From: Synaphobranchus kaupii
Lineage: Eukaryota; Chordata; Actinopteri; Anguilliformes; Synaphobranchidae
Length of the DNA: 64,000 nt
Direction: 5' to 3'
Assembly (NCBI GenBank): GCA_029718625.1
Contig: CM056379.1
Coordinates: 55,759,579-55,823,578 of the forward strand
Position 1 is the stretch's first letter. Each line of letters opens with the position of its first letter. Positions 11,753 through 23,879 of the stretch are shown piece after piece. The notes beneath the pieces were generated by a model. It searched no databases, was not told where the DNA came from, and worked only from the letters and a program-made list of their open reading frames with translations. A program made the translations under genes and the position numbers.

Positions 11753-12290
11753 CAGACGGGTGACAAATTAAAGGAAAAACCAACATAAAGTGTCTTAGTA
11801 AGGTGTTGGACCACCATGCACTGCCAGAACAGCTTCAACGCGCCTTGGCATACTTTCTACCTCTGGTCTAGCATAGATTCTAGTCTCTGGAACACTGCTG
11901 GAGGGATGGAACACCATTCTTCCAAAAGATATTCTCTCAATTGGTGTGTTGATGATGGTGGTGGAGAGCGCTGTCGAACAAGTCGGTCCAAAATCTCCCA
12001 TAGGTGTTAAATTGGGTTGAGATCGGGTGACTACGAAGGCCATAGCATATGATTCACATCATTTTCATACTCATCAAACCATTCAGTGGCCACTCGTGCC
12101 CTGTGCCCTGTGGATGGGGGCATTGTCATCCTGAAAGAGACCACTCCCATCAGGATATAAATGTTTCATCATAGGATAAAGGTGATCACTCAGAATAACT
12201 TTTTTATTTTTATTTTATTTGCAGTGACCCTTCCCTCTAAGGGGACAGGTGGACCCAAACCATGCCAGGAAAGACGCCTGTTGTTCACTG
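11753..12290 (-). mobile_element. Tc1-like transposon fragment, second family
   Basis: The fragment begins at a TA with CAGACGGGTGACAAATTAAA. It continues through antisense transposase text, in which the complement of ...GGATGACAATGCCCC... around 12115-12140 is the second catalytic Asp region. It fades out near 12290 without a right inverted repeat. The same terminal sequence recurs at 41228. It has several stops and is not functional. Confidence 0.65.
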
Positions 12291-13376
12291 GGAGGGACAT
12301 TTATAATAAAAGTAGTCTTGTCAAAATAACATCTGTGATTTATTGACCGTCAATATAGTTCATGGCAATAGCGTTACTCCATGTTCGTCCATGTGTGGTG
12401 GTGATGCAGTCTGTCTAGCTTGGCTACCGAACTCAGATGGTAGGCTATGCCATCTAGCTAATCAAATTAGCTGATGTTAGCTGAATATAAATTGAAAATA
12501 ATTGAACATAACTGAAAGAACGTTAATTGTGACGAATTTCAGACATTCAATGCGAATAAATAACACAGTAAAATCGAGGATGAAAATTAAATGTTATATT
12601 ATAGAACATTAGCTTGCTACTTAGCTAAGGAAGTTTACCGCAAGTTCGTTTTGCGATAGAAAATGGTGGGTTTGGTTAGGGCTTCTCCACCCCAAACAGT
12701 CAATCATACTGTGCCCGGACCATATCTGTCGACATACCTGTTCCCGACAACGTCACTTCAGCTCCACGGAGCAGACGCAGTTTGTACAAACGGGCCGCGA
12801 AAAAGTCTTCCGGAGCTTCAATTCGGTTTTTACGAGGCCGTGGGAAGGCAATGGGCGAAGACAACTAGAGAAGCTGAGGTTTTCGCAAGCGGCTACCATT
12901 TTATACAATTCCACGTCAAAATTTACGGGGTTTTCTTAAAGCTGTAGTTTATCATTTCAGACAAACGTAAATAAGGTAATTGGGACGGATACGTCTCATC
13001 ACTAGGGGCAAAGTGGATCGAGTCAAATACATTAGGCTACTTATTTTATGCGTATTATGCATATACTGTATGTGACTATTCTGAAATGAATGTATTCTGA
13101 ACATCTTACTTTCAACCAGGTATTTAACCACCTGATTGTAATCACCTCCTTAATTGAACTAGTTAACCCAATCCTCTTTGCTCTGAGATTGCAGGGCAAG
13201 CAGTAAAGTCACCTGGTGAGTATATCTCCAGAACCGAGTGTGGGCACTCCTGTTGTAATGCAAGGATAGTGGTGGGGATGGTGAGGTTGGGGTGCCGAAA
13301 AATCTCCAATGTTTCCAATTAATTACTAAACTGTGGTGGCCCGCCACAGTGTCAGAATGACAGAATAACTTTTTTT
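12291..13376. other. Unassigned intronic sequence
   Basis: No gene was recognised. GCTAGCT/TAGCTAA-rich words at 12410-12490 and 12600-12640 hint at further decayed transposon DNA. Confidence 0.4.
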
Positions 13377-13450
13377 CACTCTATATGCTCCAATTCCATT
13401 TATTAGTAGGCAACGTTTTGGCAATAAATGTAATTGGAGCATATAGAGTG
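13377..13450. repeat. Near-perfect hairpin, 28-bp arms
   Basis: The arm CACTCTATATGCTCCAATT... at 13377-13404 is the inverted complement of 13423-13450 with about one mismatch. An 18-nt loop containing CAACGTTTTGG separates them. A second small inverted repeat (CTGTGGTGG/CCGCCACAG) lies just upstream at 13331-13350. It may be a foldback element end or an RNA hairpin; nothing shows that it is transcribed. Confidence 0.7.
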
Positions 13451-14864
13451 AGTGTGCAACTTTCTTTTTTTCTTTCTAATATTATTTTACCGTTAGTCAG
13501 CACCTCGCTAAGTTATCTGATGTGCATCCACCATCTCCACAATCATATTTCATAATAATAACAAAGATGTTGAAGATATGCTGGTAAAGGTTAAAGCATT
13601 TATCAAATTGACTGCGTCATCGCCATTCATATGTATACAACTTATAGCAACTTTTGCTCTCAAAGTACACCATGTTGATGCATTTAACTTAAAAATTTAC
13701 TAAATTTTCTCCCGGGGGGCATGCCGCTGGACCCCCCTAGAGAGTCCGCGAACACTGATCTCCCTTATTTTCAAAGACCAATGTTGACAGGTATGTTATG
13801 GGCCAATAGACAAAAACATAAATGTTCCAAATATCTTTTTTACATGTATTTCCTAATTCTCTGAGATGTCTTAAAGGTGTTTGCTGAAGAATATCACCAA
13901 TTTGAAGTTGTGCAAAAACAAAGTAATTTTGGGTTATATTGACCCAAACATAATAGGAAGGTTAAATGCATTCATAGTGGCTACTTGGCTCCTATCACCA
14001 CCTAAAAGCGAACATTTCTGAAATGGGGCACGCCCTCTAGATGTGCTTGGTACCCTTGTGCACGTTGTGGGAAAGCCCCGTTAAAATGTCTTCAGAGGCT
14101 TCTTGCAGAAGTGCTTTCCCTTCAACTGGGAAAAGCTACACCCACATGCCCAGGGGCTACTCATTTCTAGAGAGGACACTAAAAATTCAATTAAACTTAC
14201 ACAAAAAGCATTTCTTATTGGCAGTCTTGACTTCTTCAAATGAATCAATCCTGCAGGACATCGGTTTGAAATGAGTTAGTTTATCTCATTTCCCGGATGT
14301 TTTGGCTCCGGGGAGGCCAACGGCAATGTCTAAGAGGACAATGCTGCGCTCTTGTCGTCGACTTTATTCCATCATGTTCCCTTATTCTTACCTATGCGAT
14401 CAGGTAAGATGCAAGATCTCCACCACTGTGGGGAAGTTATGAAGTTACAATTTTCCATGTATATAGTCTGAAACAAACTTGTTATATAATTGTTAAATAC
14501 TGATTTACTAGTGGAAGACGTCTGGCAAAATGGAGATAAGAATCTCAAAGATGGGGATGTTTCTTTACAACATAGACTTCCTGAATAGCAGACTGAGCAA
14601 AGAGCTAAGGCGTTTAATCCGCAATTCGAAATTTGTATAGTCAGCTTCCATATTAGTATAAACTGTATGCATTACTGTCCCTACAAATATGTCCAAGAAA
14701 ATAAAGGGAGCAGAGTATAAAAGCAACAAGTCAACCTCGGCCGCGGTTGGCTGCCAAGGAAATAAACAACGTTTACGATAAGAGCAAGAATTTGAGAGAG
14801 GGGGAGGTAAGGGACTAACAGAGGAGAAAGGAAAATGAAAAACAGAAGACACCGCCATGGAACA
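13451..14864. other. Unassigned intronic sequence
   Basis: No exon or known element was recognised. Confidence 0.45.
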
Positions 14865-15939
14865 AGGACAGGGAAAGAGAGAACAGGTAGGGATAGAGAG
14901 AACAGGACAGGGAAAGAGAGAACAGGTAGGGAAAGAGAGAACAGGACAGGGAAAGAGAGAACAGGACAGGGAAAGAGAGAACAGGTAGGGAAAGAGAGAA
15001 CAGGACAGGGAAAGAGAGAACAGGTAGAGAGAACAGGTAGGGAAAGAGAGAACAGGTAGGGAAGGAGAGAACAGGTAGGGATAGAGAGAACAGGTAGGGA
15101 AGGAGAGAACAGGTATGGATAGAGAGAACAGGTAGGGAAAGAGAGAACAGGTAGGGATAGAGAGAACAGGTAGGGATAGAGAGAACATGTAGGGATAGAG
15201 AGAACATGTAGGGATAGAGAGAACATGTAGGGATAGAGAGAACAGGTAGGGATAGAGAGAACAGGTAGGGAAGGAGAGAACAGGTAGGGATAGAGAGAAC
15301 AGGTAGGGATAGAGAGAACAGGTAGAGATAGAGAGAACAGGTAGGGATAGAGAGAACAGGTAGGGATAGAGAGAACAGGTAGAGAGAACAGGTAGGGATA
15401 GAGAGAACAGGTAGAGAGAACAGGTAGGGATAGAGAGAACATGTAGAGAAAACAGGACAGGGAAAGAGAGAACAGGTAGGGAAAGAGAGAACAGGTAGAG
15501 AGAACAGGTAGGGAAAGAGAGAACAGGTAGGGATAGAGAGAACAGGTAGGGATAGAGAGAACAGGTAGGGAAAGAGAGAACAGGACAGGGAAAGAGAGAA
15601 CAGGTAGGGAAAGAGAGAACAGGTAGGGAAAGAGAGAACAGGTAGGGATAGAGAGAACAGGACAGGGAAAGAGAGAACAGGTAGGGAAAGAGAGAACAGG
15701 TAGGGAAAGAGAGAACAGGTAGGGATAGAGAGAACAGGTAGGGATAGAGAGAACAGGACAGGGAAAGAGAGAACAGGTAGGGAAAGAGAGAACAGGTAGG
15801 GATAGAGAGAACAGGTAGGGATAGAGAGAACATGTAGGGATAGAGAGAACAGGTAGGGATAGAGAGAACAGGTAGGGATAGAGAGAACAGGTAGGGATAG
15901 AGAGAACAGGTAGGGATAGAGAGAACAGGTAGGGATAGA
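14865..15939. repeat. 19-bp minisatellite, about 55 copies
   Basis: Tandem units of GGTAGGGATAGAGAGAACA alternate with variants GGTAGGGAAAGAGAGAACA and GGACAGGGAAAGAGAGAACA. A few units have lost about 9 bp. The unit length is not a multiple of three and no phase of the minus strand contains a stop. This produces 400-residue Ser/Leu/Pro/Tyr/Cys-rich reading frames that are artefacts, not proteins. The array lies in cacnb1 intron 2 just downstream of exon 2. Confidence 0.95.
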
Positions 15940-16147
15940 AGGAGGAAAGTTGGAGGACTGTGTCTCTAATCAAGTGTGGGGCAAGGAATTATGGGACAAA
16001 GGGTTTTTCCTAACCTGTGCGGCTATGGTGGTCATGTTCTCTTATCACAGTCTGGCGTAACACTGCCAATACTCACCAGGCCCCACACGTGAAAGAGAGG
16101 CAGACTGCAGAACAGAAAAGGGTGCTAGGGTGGGACTGGGAGCCTAC

Positions 16148-16234
16148 CTGCCGGACGAAGCTGTTGGAGGTGGTGTCGGAGGAGGTGCTGCCATCGGAGC
16201 GTTTGAAGCGGCTCTTCCGCTTGGCGTACTTCCC
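16148..16234 (-). CDS. cacnb1: cacnb1 coding exon 2 (calcium-channel beta-1 subunit)
   Basis: The minus strand has an acceptor CTGCAG, 29 codons, and a donor GTAGGC. The peptide begins [20 protein letters not shown] and ends with TTSNSFVRQ. This is the highly conserved N-terminal region of voltage-gated calcium-channel beta-1, which lies just before the SH3/guanylate-kinase core. The beta subunit binds the alpha-1 pore on its cytoplasmic face, promotes its surface expression and sets gating; beta-1 is the skeletal-muscle form. The exon is exactly 87 bp in phase 0 on both sides. The next exon is not found anywhere to the left, so intron 2 is at least 16 kb, unusually long and packed with repeats. 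Confidence 0.93.
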
Positions 16235-16502
16235 CTGCAGAGAGGAGAGACATATGGCCATGAGGAGGAAGGAGGCCGAGAGGTGACGGGAGATCCGGCG
16301 GAGAGCCAGACTCCCGGAGCGGAGGCGCAGGCACACTTGTGACAAAGAAACCCGCAAACCAATACAAGTCGAACCTTCAGATGCACAATAAGCAATCAGA
16401 GAAGAGGTAAGGCAGTGCAGGGCGAGCTAGCAGCACCATTATCCATGGCTATGAGCACCCCGGCAGAGTGAACACGCTGTCGCCATACTGTACAAAGTCA
16501 TT

Positions 16503-16504
<2 letters not shown>

Positions 16505-16539
<35 letters not shown>
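16505..16539. repeat. (CA)n microsatellite
   Basis: About 17 CA dinucleotides in cacnb1 intron 1. Confidence 0.9.
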
Positions 16540-16540
<1 letters not shown>

Positions 16541-17384
16541 CATTAGCACCAGCATTTGAGTTGTATTACATCATTATACATCACATGTCACGGCCAAAGC
16601 AAACACAGTTATAGCACTGAAACTGATGCTACTGCTCCTACACCCAAATCTACACTTTTCACACCGTGACATACAGCAAAGGACAATGTGTTCTCTGTAT
16701 GGCGTGAGCCTGTCAAACTGCCATGTTTAAAGCAGCTAGGGTGATGTGACATTCAATGTGAGCTCAGTCAAGTGCATCTTCTTGCACCTAAAGCACAGGT
16801 GCTAAGCAGGCATTTAGCCTACTTGTTTTTGAGATCTTATTAATGACTTGTCATGGGCTGAAATGCTATAATCAGATTGGTCAGATCCTGGCAAATGGAT
16901 TGCTTGGCCCAGACAGGGCCCTCCATTGAATTAAGGCCCCACTGTGGCCACGTTGCCATGGAGACACACTGTCCGCTAATTACATTTGGTGCCAATCAGG
17001 ACCCTGATGGATAAGATGATCTGTCCTCATGTTCGCTTTATATGGTCACACACAAAGGCCCACTAATGCCAGGGCTACACCAGTGTCATCCGCTGCACAT
17101 AGCACACCCACATACACACACACACACAGATACATGCACATGCACACATACACAGACAAATACAAACACAAACACACACACAAATAGAATACATACACAA
17201 AGCCAGAGGAACACAGATGCTGCCTGGTTTATTATCACACGTTCTCCCACGCTTAACACCCCGTCCAGTCTTATTTAAGCAGTGAACTGTGCGCTTTCCC
17301 TTCCCTGCTCCATTTCTCACTGGACAATGCTGACAAGAAAGGGTCAGCCTCCAAGGTTCTAAGAGGTTCTCTCCGCAAGTTCTG

Positions 17385-17388
<4 letters not shown>

Positions 17389-17421
<33 letters not shown>
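17389..17421. repeat. (TC)n microsatellite
   Basis: About 16 TC dinucleotides. An imperfect CA-rich block precedes it at 17108-17185. Confidence 0.9.
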
Positions 17422-17424
<3 letters not shown>

Positions 17425-18122
17425 CTTTTATTGTTGCATCATTGAGATATGTCTGCGAGGGCCTTTGCAGGCACTTCAGCGCTTTACTGAGCAGCCCCCT
17501 CACTCCGCATCTCACCCATCTCGCTCCCCCTCTCTCTCTCCCTCCCTGAGGGAGCCTATTTAGCTTTGGCTCAAAGCCACATTGTTCTCAGCAGCTAACT
17601 TCACAGTTCACAGGTACAAAAAGTAAAGAAACAGAGCTGACAGGAAAAAAAAACGTGATTGAGACACAAGCCCCCACCAATTCCCAGTGACTAATCCATT
17701 TCTAACCACTTCGGTTTGACTTTTTTCCTGGGTGGACAATCCAGTTTGCATTGAAGATGCACCGGGAATGCAAAAAAAAAAATCCTCCGGTGGGGAGAGT
17801 CGTCAGGGAGCGGCGAAATTCACGGGAACACCGAGGGAGCGGCCCCACTGCCGAAAATCTGCCTCTCCAAAAGCAAAGTGGCTCATTAAACAGGACCCCT
17901 TGCTTCATCAGTGGTGAAAACGACAGGCCCCAAGTCGACTGGGAGCATCTCCACATCAGCATAAATCGGCACTCTTCTCAGTGAGCAGAAGAAGCTGCTA
18001 TAAGACCTGCTAAAAATTTTTTTTAAAAACCCCAACAAACTCCCACCCAGAGAAAAGGGAAACGACCGATAAGATCATTTGCACACAGCACCAACAATAC
18101 AAGGATCACCACAGTGGGGCTG

Positions 18123-18545
18123 CACTGTTCTAGTGCATGGATGGGCCCTGTCTGGTGCCGAATCCACACTGCGACCAGGGCCGTCTGTGGCCGGCAGCCC
18201 TGCAGGGAGACGCACAATTGGCTCTAGCGTGTCCTAAGGGTGGGAAATTTTCAGTCGCCCGGGACGATTGTGTCTCATTGAGCACTAGCACCCCTGCCCC
18301 CCTCCTCGTTACATACATCCCGGTTGTTGGTTGGGCGCCCGCTAGTTCGTCTGTTGAGCAGCGCTTGAAGCGCTTTCCTCCGGCGCGTGTGTGTGCGAGC
18401 CCGACTCGCGAACTGCGGCGCGATGAAGAGAGGCGGATGACATCACATGCTACAGAGGAGAGCTCTAGCTTGCCTGCAAAATCAACTGTGGAGGTTGTCA
18501 TGAGTGTTACAGTTTGAGCATAAGTGGCCATTCCAAATTGCAAAA
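18123..18545 (+). repeat. SINE-like dispersed repeat, second copy
   Basis: It has the same block order as the split copy at 4015-5640: a GCATGGATGGGCCC start, a CCGAATCC box, CTGCAGGGAGACG, and a tail with AACTGTGGAGG followed by TGAGCATAAG. It is GC-rich relative to its intron. The two copies are diverged, so the family is old. No poly(A) or simple-repeat tail is obvious. Confidence 0.4.
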
Positions 18546-20827
18546 GAGGGGAAAGGCATTTAAAGAGCACCACTGCAGTTGCAAATCTCTCGGTTATGGC
18601 CATATTTTTAAAAACGTGAAGGTGCTTTTCTTAGCGAGTCTTCCTGATTACTTTCAAACCACAGCATATGATGCTCCCCTAATGATGACTGGATACTACT
18701 GCATCGTCGCTTAACAGGTTCTCATTGGCCAGGTCTAATGAGTCTTTTAGTCATATGACCAGGGGGACTGAGGAGGTGTGATTGGGGAAGCTTTTGCAGC
18801 AGGATACTGGAGAGGTCCATTACAGGTGGCTCAACAAGTCCAAAATATGCCAATATAAACCCACAGAGGGCTTGTGGACTTAATATACATTATTGATCAG
18901 CTCCCACCACAGGCCCATCTGTCTTGGGCCGTTCAGCATGAACGCAAAAATGGGCAAATCAATTTCAGAAGGCACTCCAAAACCGCATTATGTGTGTGGT
19001 TTTGTTTCGCTCTTTGATGAGGTGGCTTCCAAGGAGGAAAAAATGGAGACTGTGTGTGTGTGTGTGTGTGTATGTGTACATGGAAGGATATAGCATAATT
19101 TCAGTTCTATTCAGGCATTACAGTTTTAACACCTTGAGCATAAGATGGAAAACGAACAAAAGAAAAACAAACAATAAAAATAAATAAAATAATATAAATA
19201 AATAAATAAAGAAAAAGAATTTGACCAGTACGACAGCACTCGGTCTGTAACATTTAACTTAAGAGAATGGAAGCCCACAGTCTAACTTTTACTTGGGTAT
19301 CTGTGGTACTGGTATGTGCACTTTATGAACATCAGTGTTGACACATCGATGTGGACAGGAATGAAATTCATCCCCACAGCTGAGTTAATGTATGCTAATC
19401 ATAGCTTGTATGTGTACCAATTTTTCTATGCTGTTTTGCTTTTCATTAACACACACAGAGAATGTTACCCAGAGCAGAAACAGATGAAACCATGATCTCT
19501 GAAACAGTAGGCTATTATTATTATTATTTGTATTATTATTACACTGAACAAATTCTGTGTAATTCAGACTACCTCGAAATGTTTTACAGGTACTATGTTG
19601 TGCCAGTTGAATGCGTCACTGTGCCCCACTGCGGTAGCTAATACATAGGCCCGTAACTAACCTGGACCTATTTTCAACCCTATAGATACAATGAATGGGA
19701 GCGTTTCTTGACTTTTGGTCAGGTTTCGGTCCAGCTCTTATCTGGATCTGAGCAGTAGACCTAGGCTACGCGCGGTCATTTTGACATCCTGTTTTGGTCA
19801 CACCGCAAAAACACTACCCTGCTTCCAGTTCAATTGCGGGTTAAAGCTAAACAAAAGCATATGGACACGACAAAATGCAGCAATTTTTTTTTTGTTTTTT
19901 GCCGTATATGTTCAGATTTATACATTCTAAAGAGCACACACCATATGTCCAGAGTGAGTGACTGAGAAGTGCTGCACTTATGTTTTTAATAAACCATGTA
20001 GCCTAGGCCTACTTTTTTCAACGCTAGCTGGAATCGGAAAGGACTCTTCAAAGCAAAACGGAAAAAAGCGGCACAAAACAAACAGGCGTAACTGGGCGAG
20101 CTATAGCTGCGTCCCAGCTGTCAACTGTAGCCTACGATGCGTTCAGGCCACTCCTATATCCAATATCCCAAAATACACAACGGAATTTCCATAAATAACA
20201 CAAACAAAAGCAGATTGCAAGAATATGCTTTTCATTTTTAATGAAATTGGGGAATTTGTGTTATTTTAATAAGAAATAAACTTTATCCCGTGTAGCGTTA
20301 GCGTAATAGTCTAGGCTACAAGAACGAGAGTAGCCTACAACACAAACACAAAAAAAATGCATAAACGCTATTTAACAAGTCGCCTAAAACATTAATAGGA
20401 CACAATGAAAGTCATACAGAATGTTATACCAATTATCAGAAAAAATTGTTTTCTGTAGGCTATCACCGCCCTGATTGTCCAGAGATGTAGACCACGACGG
20501 TTTAACATTTTAATAGCCAAATCCAGAAAAAAGAGCATCTCATCTTTCCCCGTTAGTTGGCTTTGAAAAATTATCTAATGGCTACCATTTCTTTGAGCCG
20601 TTTTCGTCCTTTTTTCAGATTACTCACCCTTTTCGTATTCACTAACTGGCGAACGAGGTAGCAATATATTCTTGAAAAATCAGCAAGTTGGTTAGCATCC
20701 AAATATTTCAAAAAGCATAATTCTAATTGCACGTTTTATTTAGTTTATTCTGTGTATCCGAGAGAAATGAACGCTAGATAATTGTTTTTCCTTTAAGATT
20801 TTGTACTGTGAGCATAGATATCCTTAC

Positions 20828-20914
20828 CTGTGAAGTAGGATTATCAAAAATGTCCATTTGGATCTCCTGGGTTGAAGTAGAAGGCGTCCTGGACATAGTA
20901 CTTTTCTGTACCAT
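20828..20914 (-). CDS. cacnb1: cacnb1 coding exon 1 with start codon
   Basis: The minus strand reads ATG then 28 codons ending at a GTAAGG donor. The peptide opens MVQKSTMSRT, continues with STQEIQMDIFDN, and ends PTSQ. It has the same layout as the vertebrate beta-1 N terminus: MVQK, a short Ser/Thr/Pro linker, a QEIxMxxFD core, then the exon junction before GKY. It joins exon 2 in phase 0. The ATG is the natural start because it matches the family N terminus and the bases before it (AATC) include no in-frame alternative. rpl19 starts 8.8 kb away on the opposite strand, the same head-to-head pairing of CACNB1 and RPL19 known from mammals. Confidence 0.93.
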
Positions 20915-21190
20915 TGATTTTCCTTAAAGCCAAATGATTACTTTATATATTTTTGCTACTCTCAACGTATGCCATTGAGGATGAACTATAGATGTTCTTT
21001 TTCCAGTGCTCTGTCCTTTGCGCCCACCCCGATCAGTCACCTCTCCTTTCCTGAAGCGCAGACAATGAGCTCGCGACTCCAGCTGCGGAAGGATGAACCC
21101 CGCCTCTTTCACTAGGCCACACCCTTCAGACCCATCACAACACACCACGCCAGAGCCAATCACGTATTATATTCATGTAATTGGATGGAA
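20915..21190 (-). promoter_or_regulatory. Presumed cacnb1 promoter and 5' UTR
   Basis: This is the stretch immediately upstream of the cacnb1 start codon on the minus strand. It is moderately GC-rich around 21015-21165 and AT-rich beyond. No TATA box at a convincing distance was picked out. The assignment rests on position alone. Confidence 0.4.
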
Positions 21191-21300
21191 TACTTGACTG
21201 ATTAAAATATTAATATTTGGGAGATTGCTTTGTCAGTTCTTCACTTTCAGTGATCAAATATTAGCGATCGACACACGCGTCCCTTTTTGGGAAATCATTA

Positions 21301-21521
21301 CACTCAGAAATAAAGGTAGACTACAGTGGAGGTACATTTTTCTTCTTTAAGGAACCAATTTCCCAAATGTACCCTGAAAGTACAATAATGTTATATTTGG
21401 GTACTAATAATTACCTTTTCAAACAAAAAAGGTACAAATTAATTATGTATTGCTGGCTAGGGGTACAATTTTATGTACCTATAAGGTACCACCCCAGTGT
21501 TTGTACCTTTTTTCTGAGAGT
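21301..21521. mobile_element. Small MITE with CTCAGAAA...AAAGGTA ends
   Basis: The left end CACTCAGAAATAAAGGTA and the right end (read inverted) ACTCTCAGAAAAAAGGTAC pair as terminal inverted repeats of about 20 bp. Additional GGTAC/GTACC words occur inside. It is 221 bp with no coding potential. The superfamily is not determined. Confidence 0.6.
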
Positions 21522-23052
21522 CTAGTCGGCTACACTACTTGTTGAAGACATAATATCCACATGCTCAATGCAAAAATCAACATTCCCTGTAAGATAAATA
21601 AAACATGTTATTAATTTTTTTAAATGTGGGGGCTAATGCTCCTTAGTAGGAATTCTGTACCGACAGATTGAAAGTTGTCACCACATCATTGAATGGAAAG
21701 TTGTTAACAGAATAAATTCATAATTTCTGGAGTACTGTTCTATTTACTGTTCAATGCCACCTAACTAGTGTAGTGGGGTAACAGTTCCAAGGACACTAGT
21801 AAATCCAGGATCAATCATCTGGGGGTGAAGTGATTGAGTGGTTGAAAATTGAGTCTAGCACACTATAGTGACCCATAGCCTCCTGTGGAAAGAATAAATG
21901 ATACCTAAACAAACAAAATATAACTATATCCAAGAACCAATAAAAATCCAAACTTGAAGCAAATATGAATCATTTATAAAAATCTATATATATATAATAT
22001 GAATAATGCTTAACAACAACATAATTCTGGCTGTGACCCACAAAACAAATTATTTAAACAAAAAATTAATTTACAGGAGCCAAAAAAGGGATTCCATGTC
22101 AAACAGAAATACATCACATATTTGAATAAGAATATCAGATATTTTGTGTGATTCAAAAGTTCTTGCGTTTGTCAGTGTGAATGTCTGTGTGTGTGTTTAC
22201 TGTGAATGTCACTGTCTATAGTCTGCTCCCTGCATTAGGCAAGGCTTGCTGGCGGGCAGCTCCAGAGTAGTAGGTTTTGTCTTGACCCGGACACAATATG
22301 ATTTCATTAGAGACAAAATTCCCTAGCTGGGGCAGTAAATTAAGTGAGAAGTCTCCCATGTGATAAACAGACTATTGTCCCAGTACAGATTGTACAGAAT
22401 GTACAGTACAGTACAGCTATGATGCACTCAGGTTTTGGCCTGAAAATGTGAGCCAACCTTCTCCAGATATATACAAAGCTTGATTAAAGGTGCACTATGC
22501 AGGATTTTTGTACCTGGAAAATATTATAAAATAACCATGCTCAGTCATATCTATGATGCACTGGCAATGATGCGCTTTTGAAAAAAAAAAATTACAGAAA
22601 ACCTTTCTCCTCTGCCTGTATTTATTATTGTAAGATGTGTTCAGGACATTTCCGGGCGTGGCACTCTTTTCTGGCTTTAAAAAAAAACAAAACTATTATT
22701 TTTCCATGGTCAAATATTTTTGCAGCAATTTCTAGTTGGCAACCAATTACGAACTCTTAAGATTTTGATGTAGCCTTCTCACGTCACTGGGTGGACTCGT
22801 TTTGACCATGTCGGGCTATCCCATATCACATGGCGGGCAAGGGAGGAGCTTGCTGCTGGAATAGAGTATAAACGGGCGCCCTAATCGGCAGCGTGAATCA
22901 TAAGCAAATCAAAAGATCCAAAAGCCAGCATGACTCATTTGGAACCACTCAATGGTGTTTGACGTTATTCACAAGTGCTTCGCCCGACTTTCGCCTTATA
23001 TGTTTAGCAGGCAAAGCAGTATGGCAAGCCATCAAAGCTTTTATTCAACTTG
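21522..23052. other. Unassigned intergenic sequence
   Basis: AT-rich DNA between cacnb1 and rpl19. A GGTGCACTATGCAGGATTTT word at 22489 resembles the start of a dispersed fish repeat, but its other end was not found. Confidence 0.4.
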
Positions 23053-23757
23053 TTTTTGATATCAAGAATTCTATTTTAACTAGTTATAATTAGAATTATT
23101 GATATCAAGAATTTAATTTTAACTTATCAGAATTCAAATACTTGATATCAAGAATTGATTTTTAATTAGTAATAATTCAAGAGTTTTCAATGGCGCCTTT
23201 CATTTTTGATATCAAGAATTGAATTTTAACTAGTTAAAATTGGAATTCTTCATATCGAGAATTGAATTTTAACTAGTTAAATTGGAAATCTATTTTTGAT
23301 ATCAAGAATTCTATTTTAACTAGTTATAATTAGAATCATTGATATCAAGAATTTAATTTTAACTTATCAGAATTCAAATACTTGATATCAAGAATTGATT
23401 TTTAACTAGTAATAATTCAAGAGTTTTCAATGGGGCCTTTCATTTTTGATATCAAGAATTGAATTTTAACTAGTTAAAATTGGAATTCTTCATATCGAGA
23501 ATTGAATTTTAACTAGTTAAATTGGAAATCTATTTTTGATATCAAGAATTCCTATTTTAACTAGTTAAAATTAAATTCTCAATAGCAATAATTCATATTT
23601 TAACTAGTTAAAATCGAATTCTTGATATCAAGAATTCAAATTACAACTAGTTAAAATTGAATTCTTGATATAAAGAATTTGAATGACTAGTTAAAATGTT
23701 ATTCTTGAAATCAAAAATTCAAATTATAACTAGTTAAAATGGAATTCTTGATATCAA
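23053..23757. repeat. AT-rich palindromic satellite
   Basis: The array is built from two self-complementary words, TTGATATCAA(GAATT) and TTTTAACTAGTTAAAA, alternating about every 20-25 bp. Most units measure about 44 bp. A higher-order 240-bp block is repeated nearly perfectly: the marker GAGTTTTCAATGG occurs at 23181 and 23421. The array can fold on itself at many scales. It contains no reading frame. Confidence 0.9.
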
Positions 23758-23879
23758 AAACAAGTTTAATAAAAGCTTAAATGGCTTTATAAGCATACTA
23801 TATATAGAGAAAATTTCACCTACTTAATGACTTCCTAGTCCTGTCTACTCAACAAGCCTACCTAACAGTATGGAAGGCT

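Larger units (their letters stand above)
16235..20827 (-). other. cacnb1 intron 1
   Basis: A 4.6-kb intron bounded by GTAAGG on the exon 1 side and CTGCAG on the exon 2 side. It contains CA, TC and TG microsatellites and one copy of the SINE-like repeat also seen at 4015-5640. No internal exon was recognised. Confidence 0.85.

Noticed and set aside
14565..15973. Two overlapping minus-strand reading frames of over 420 residues, rich in Ser, Leu, Pro, Cys and Tyr
   Set aside because: They are translations of a 19-bp minisatellite that happens to lack stop codons in every phase. The repeat length is not a multiple of three and the peptides are pure repeats.
23053..23757. CRISPR-like array
   Set aside because: Repeats are not separated by unique spacers and the setting is vertebrate. 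It is a palindromic satellite.
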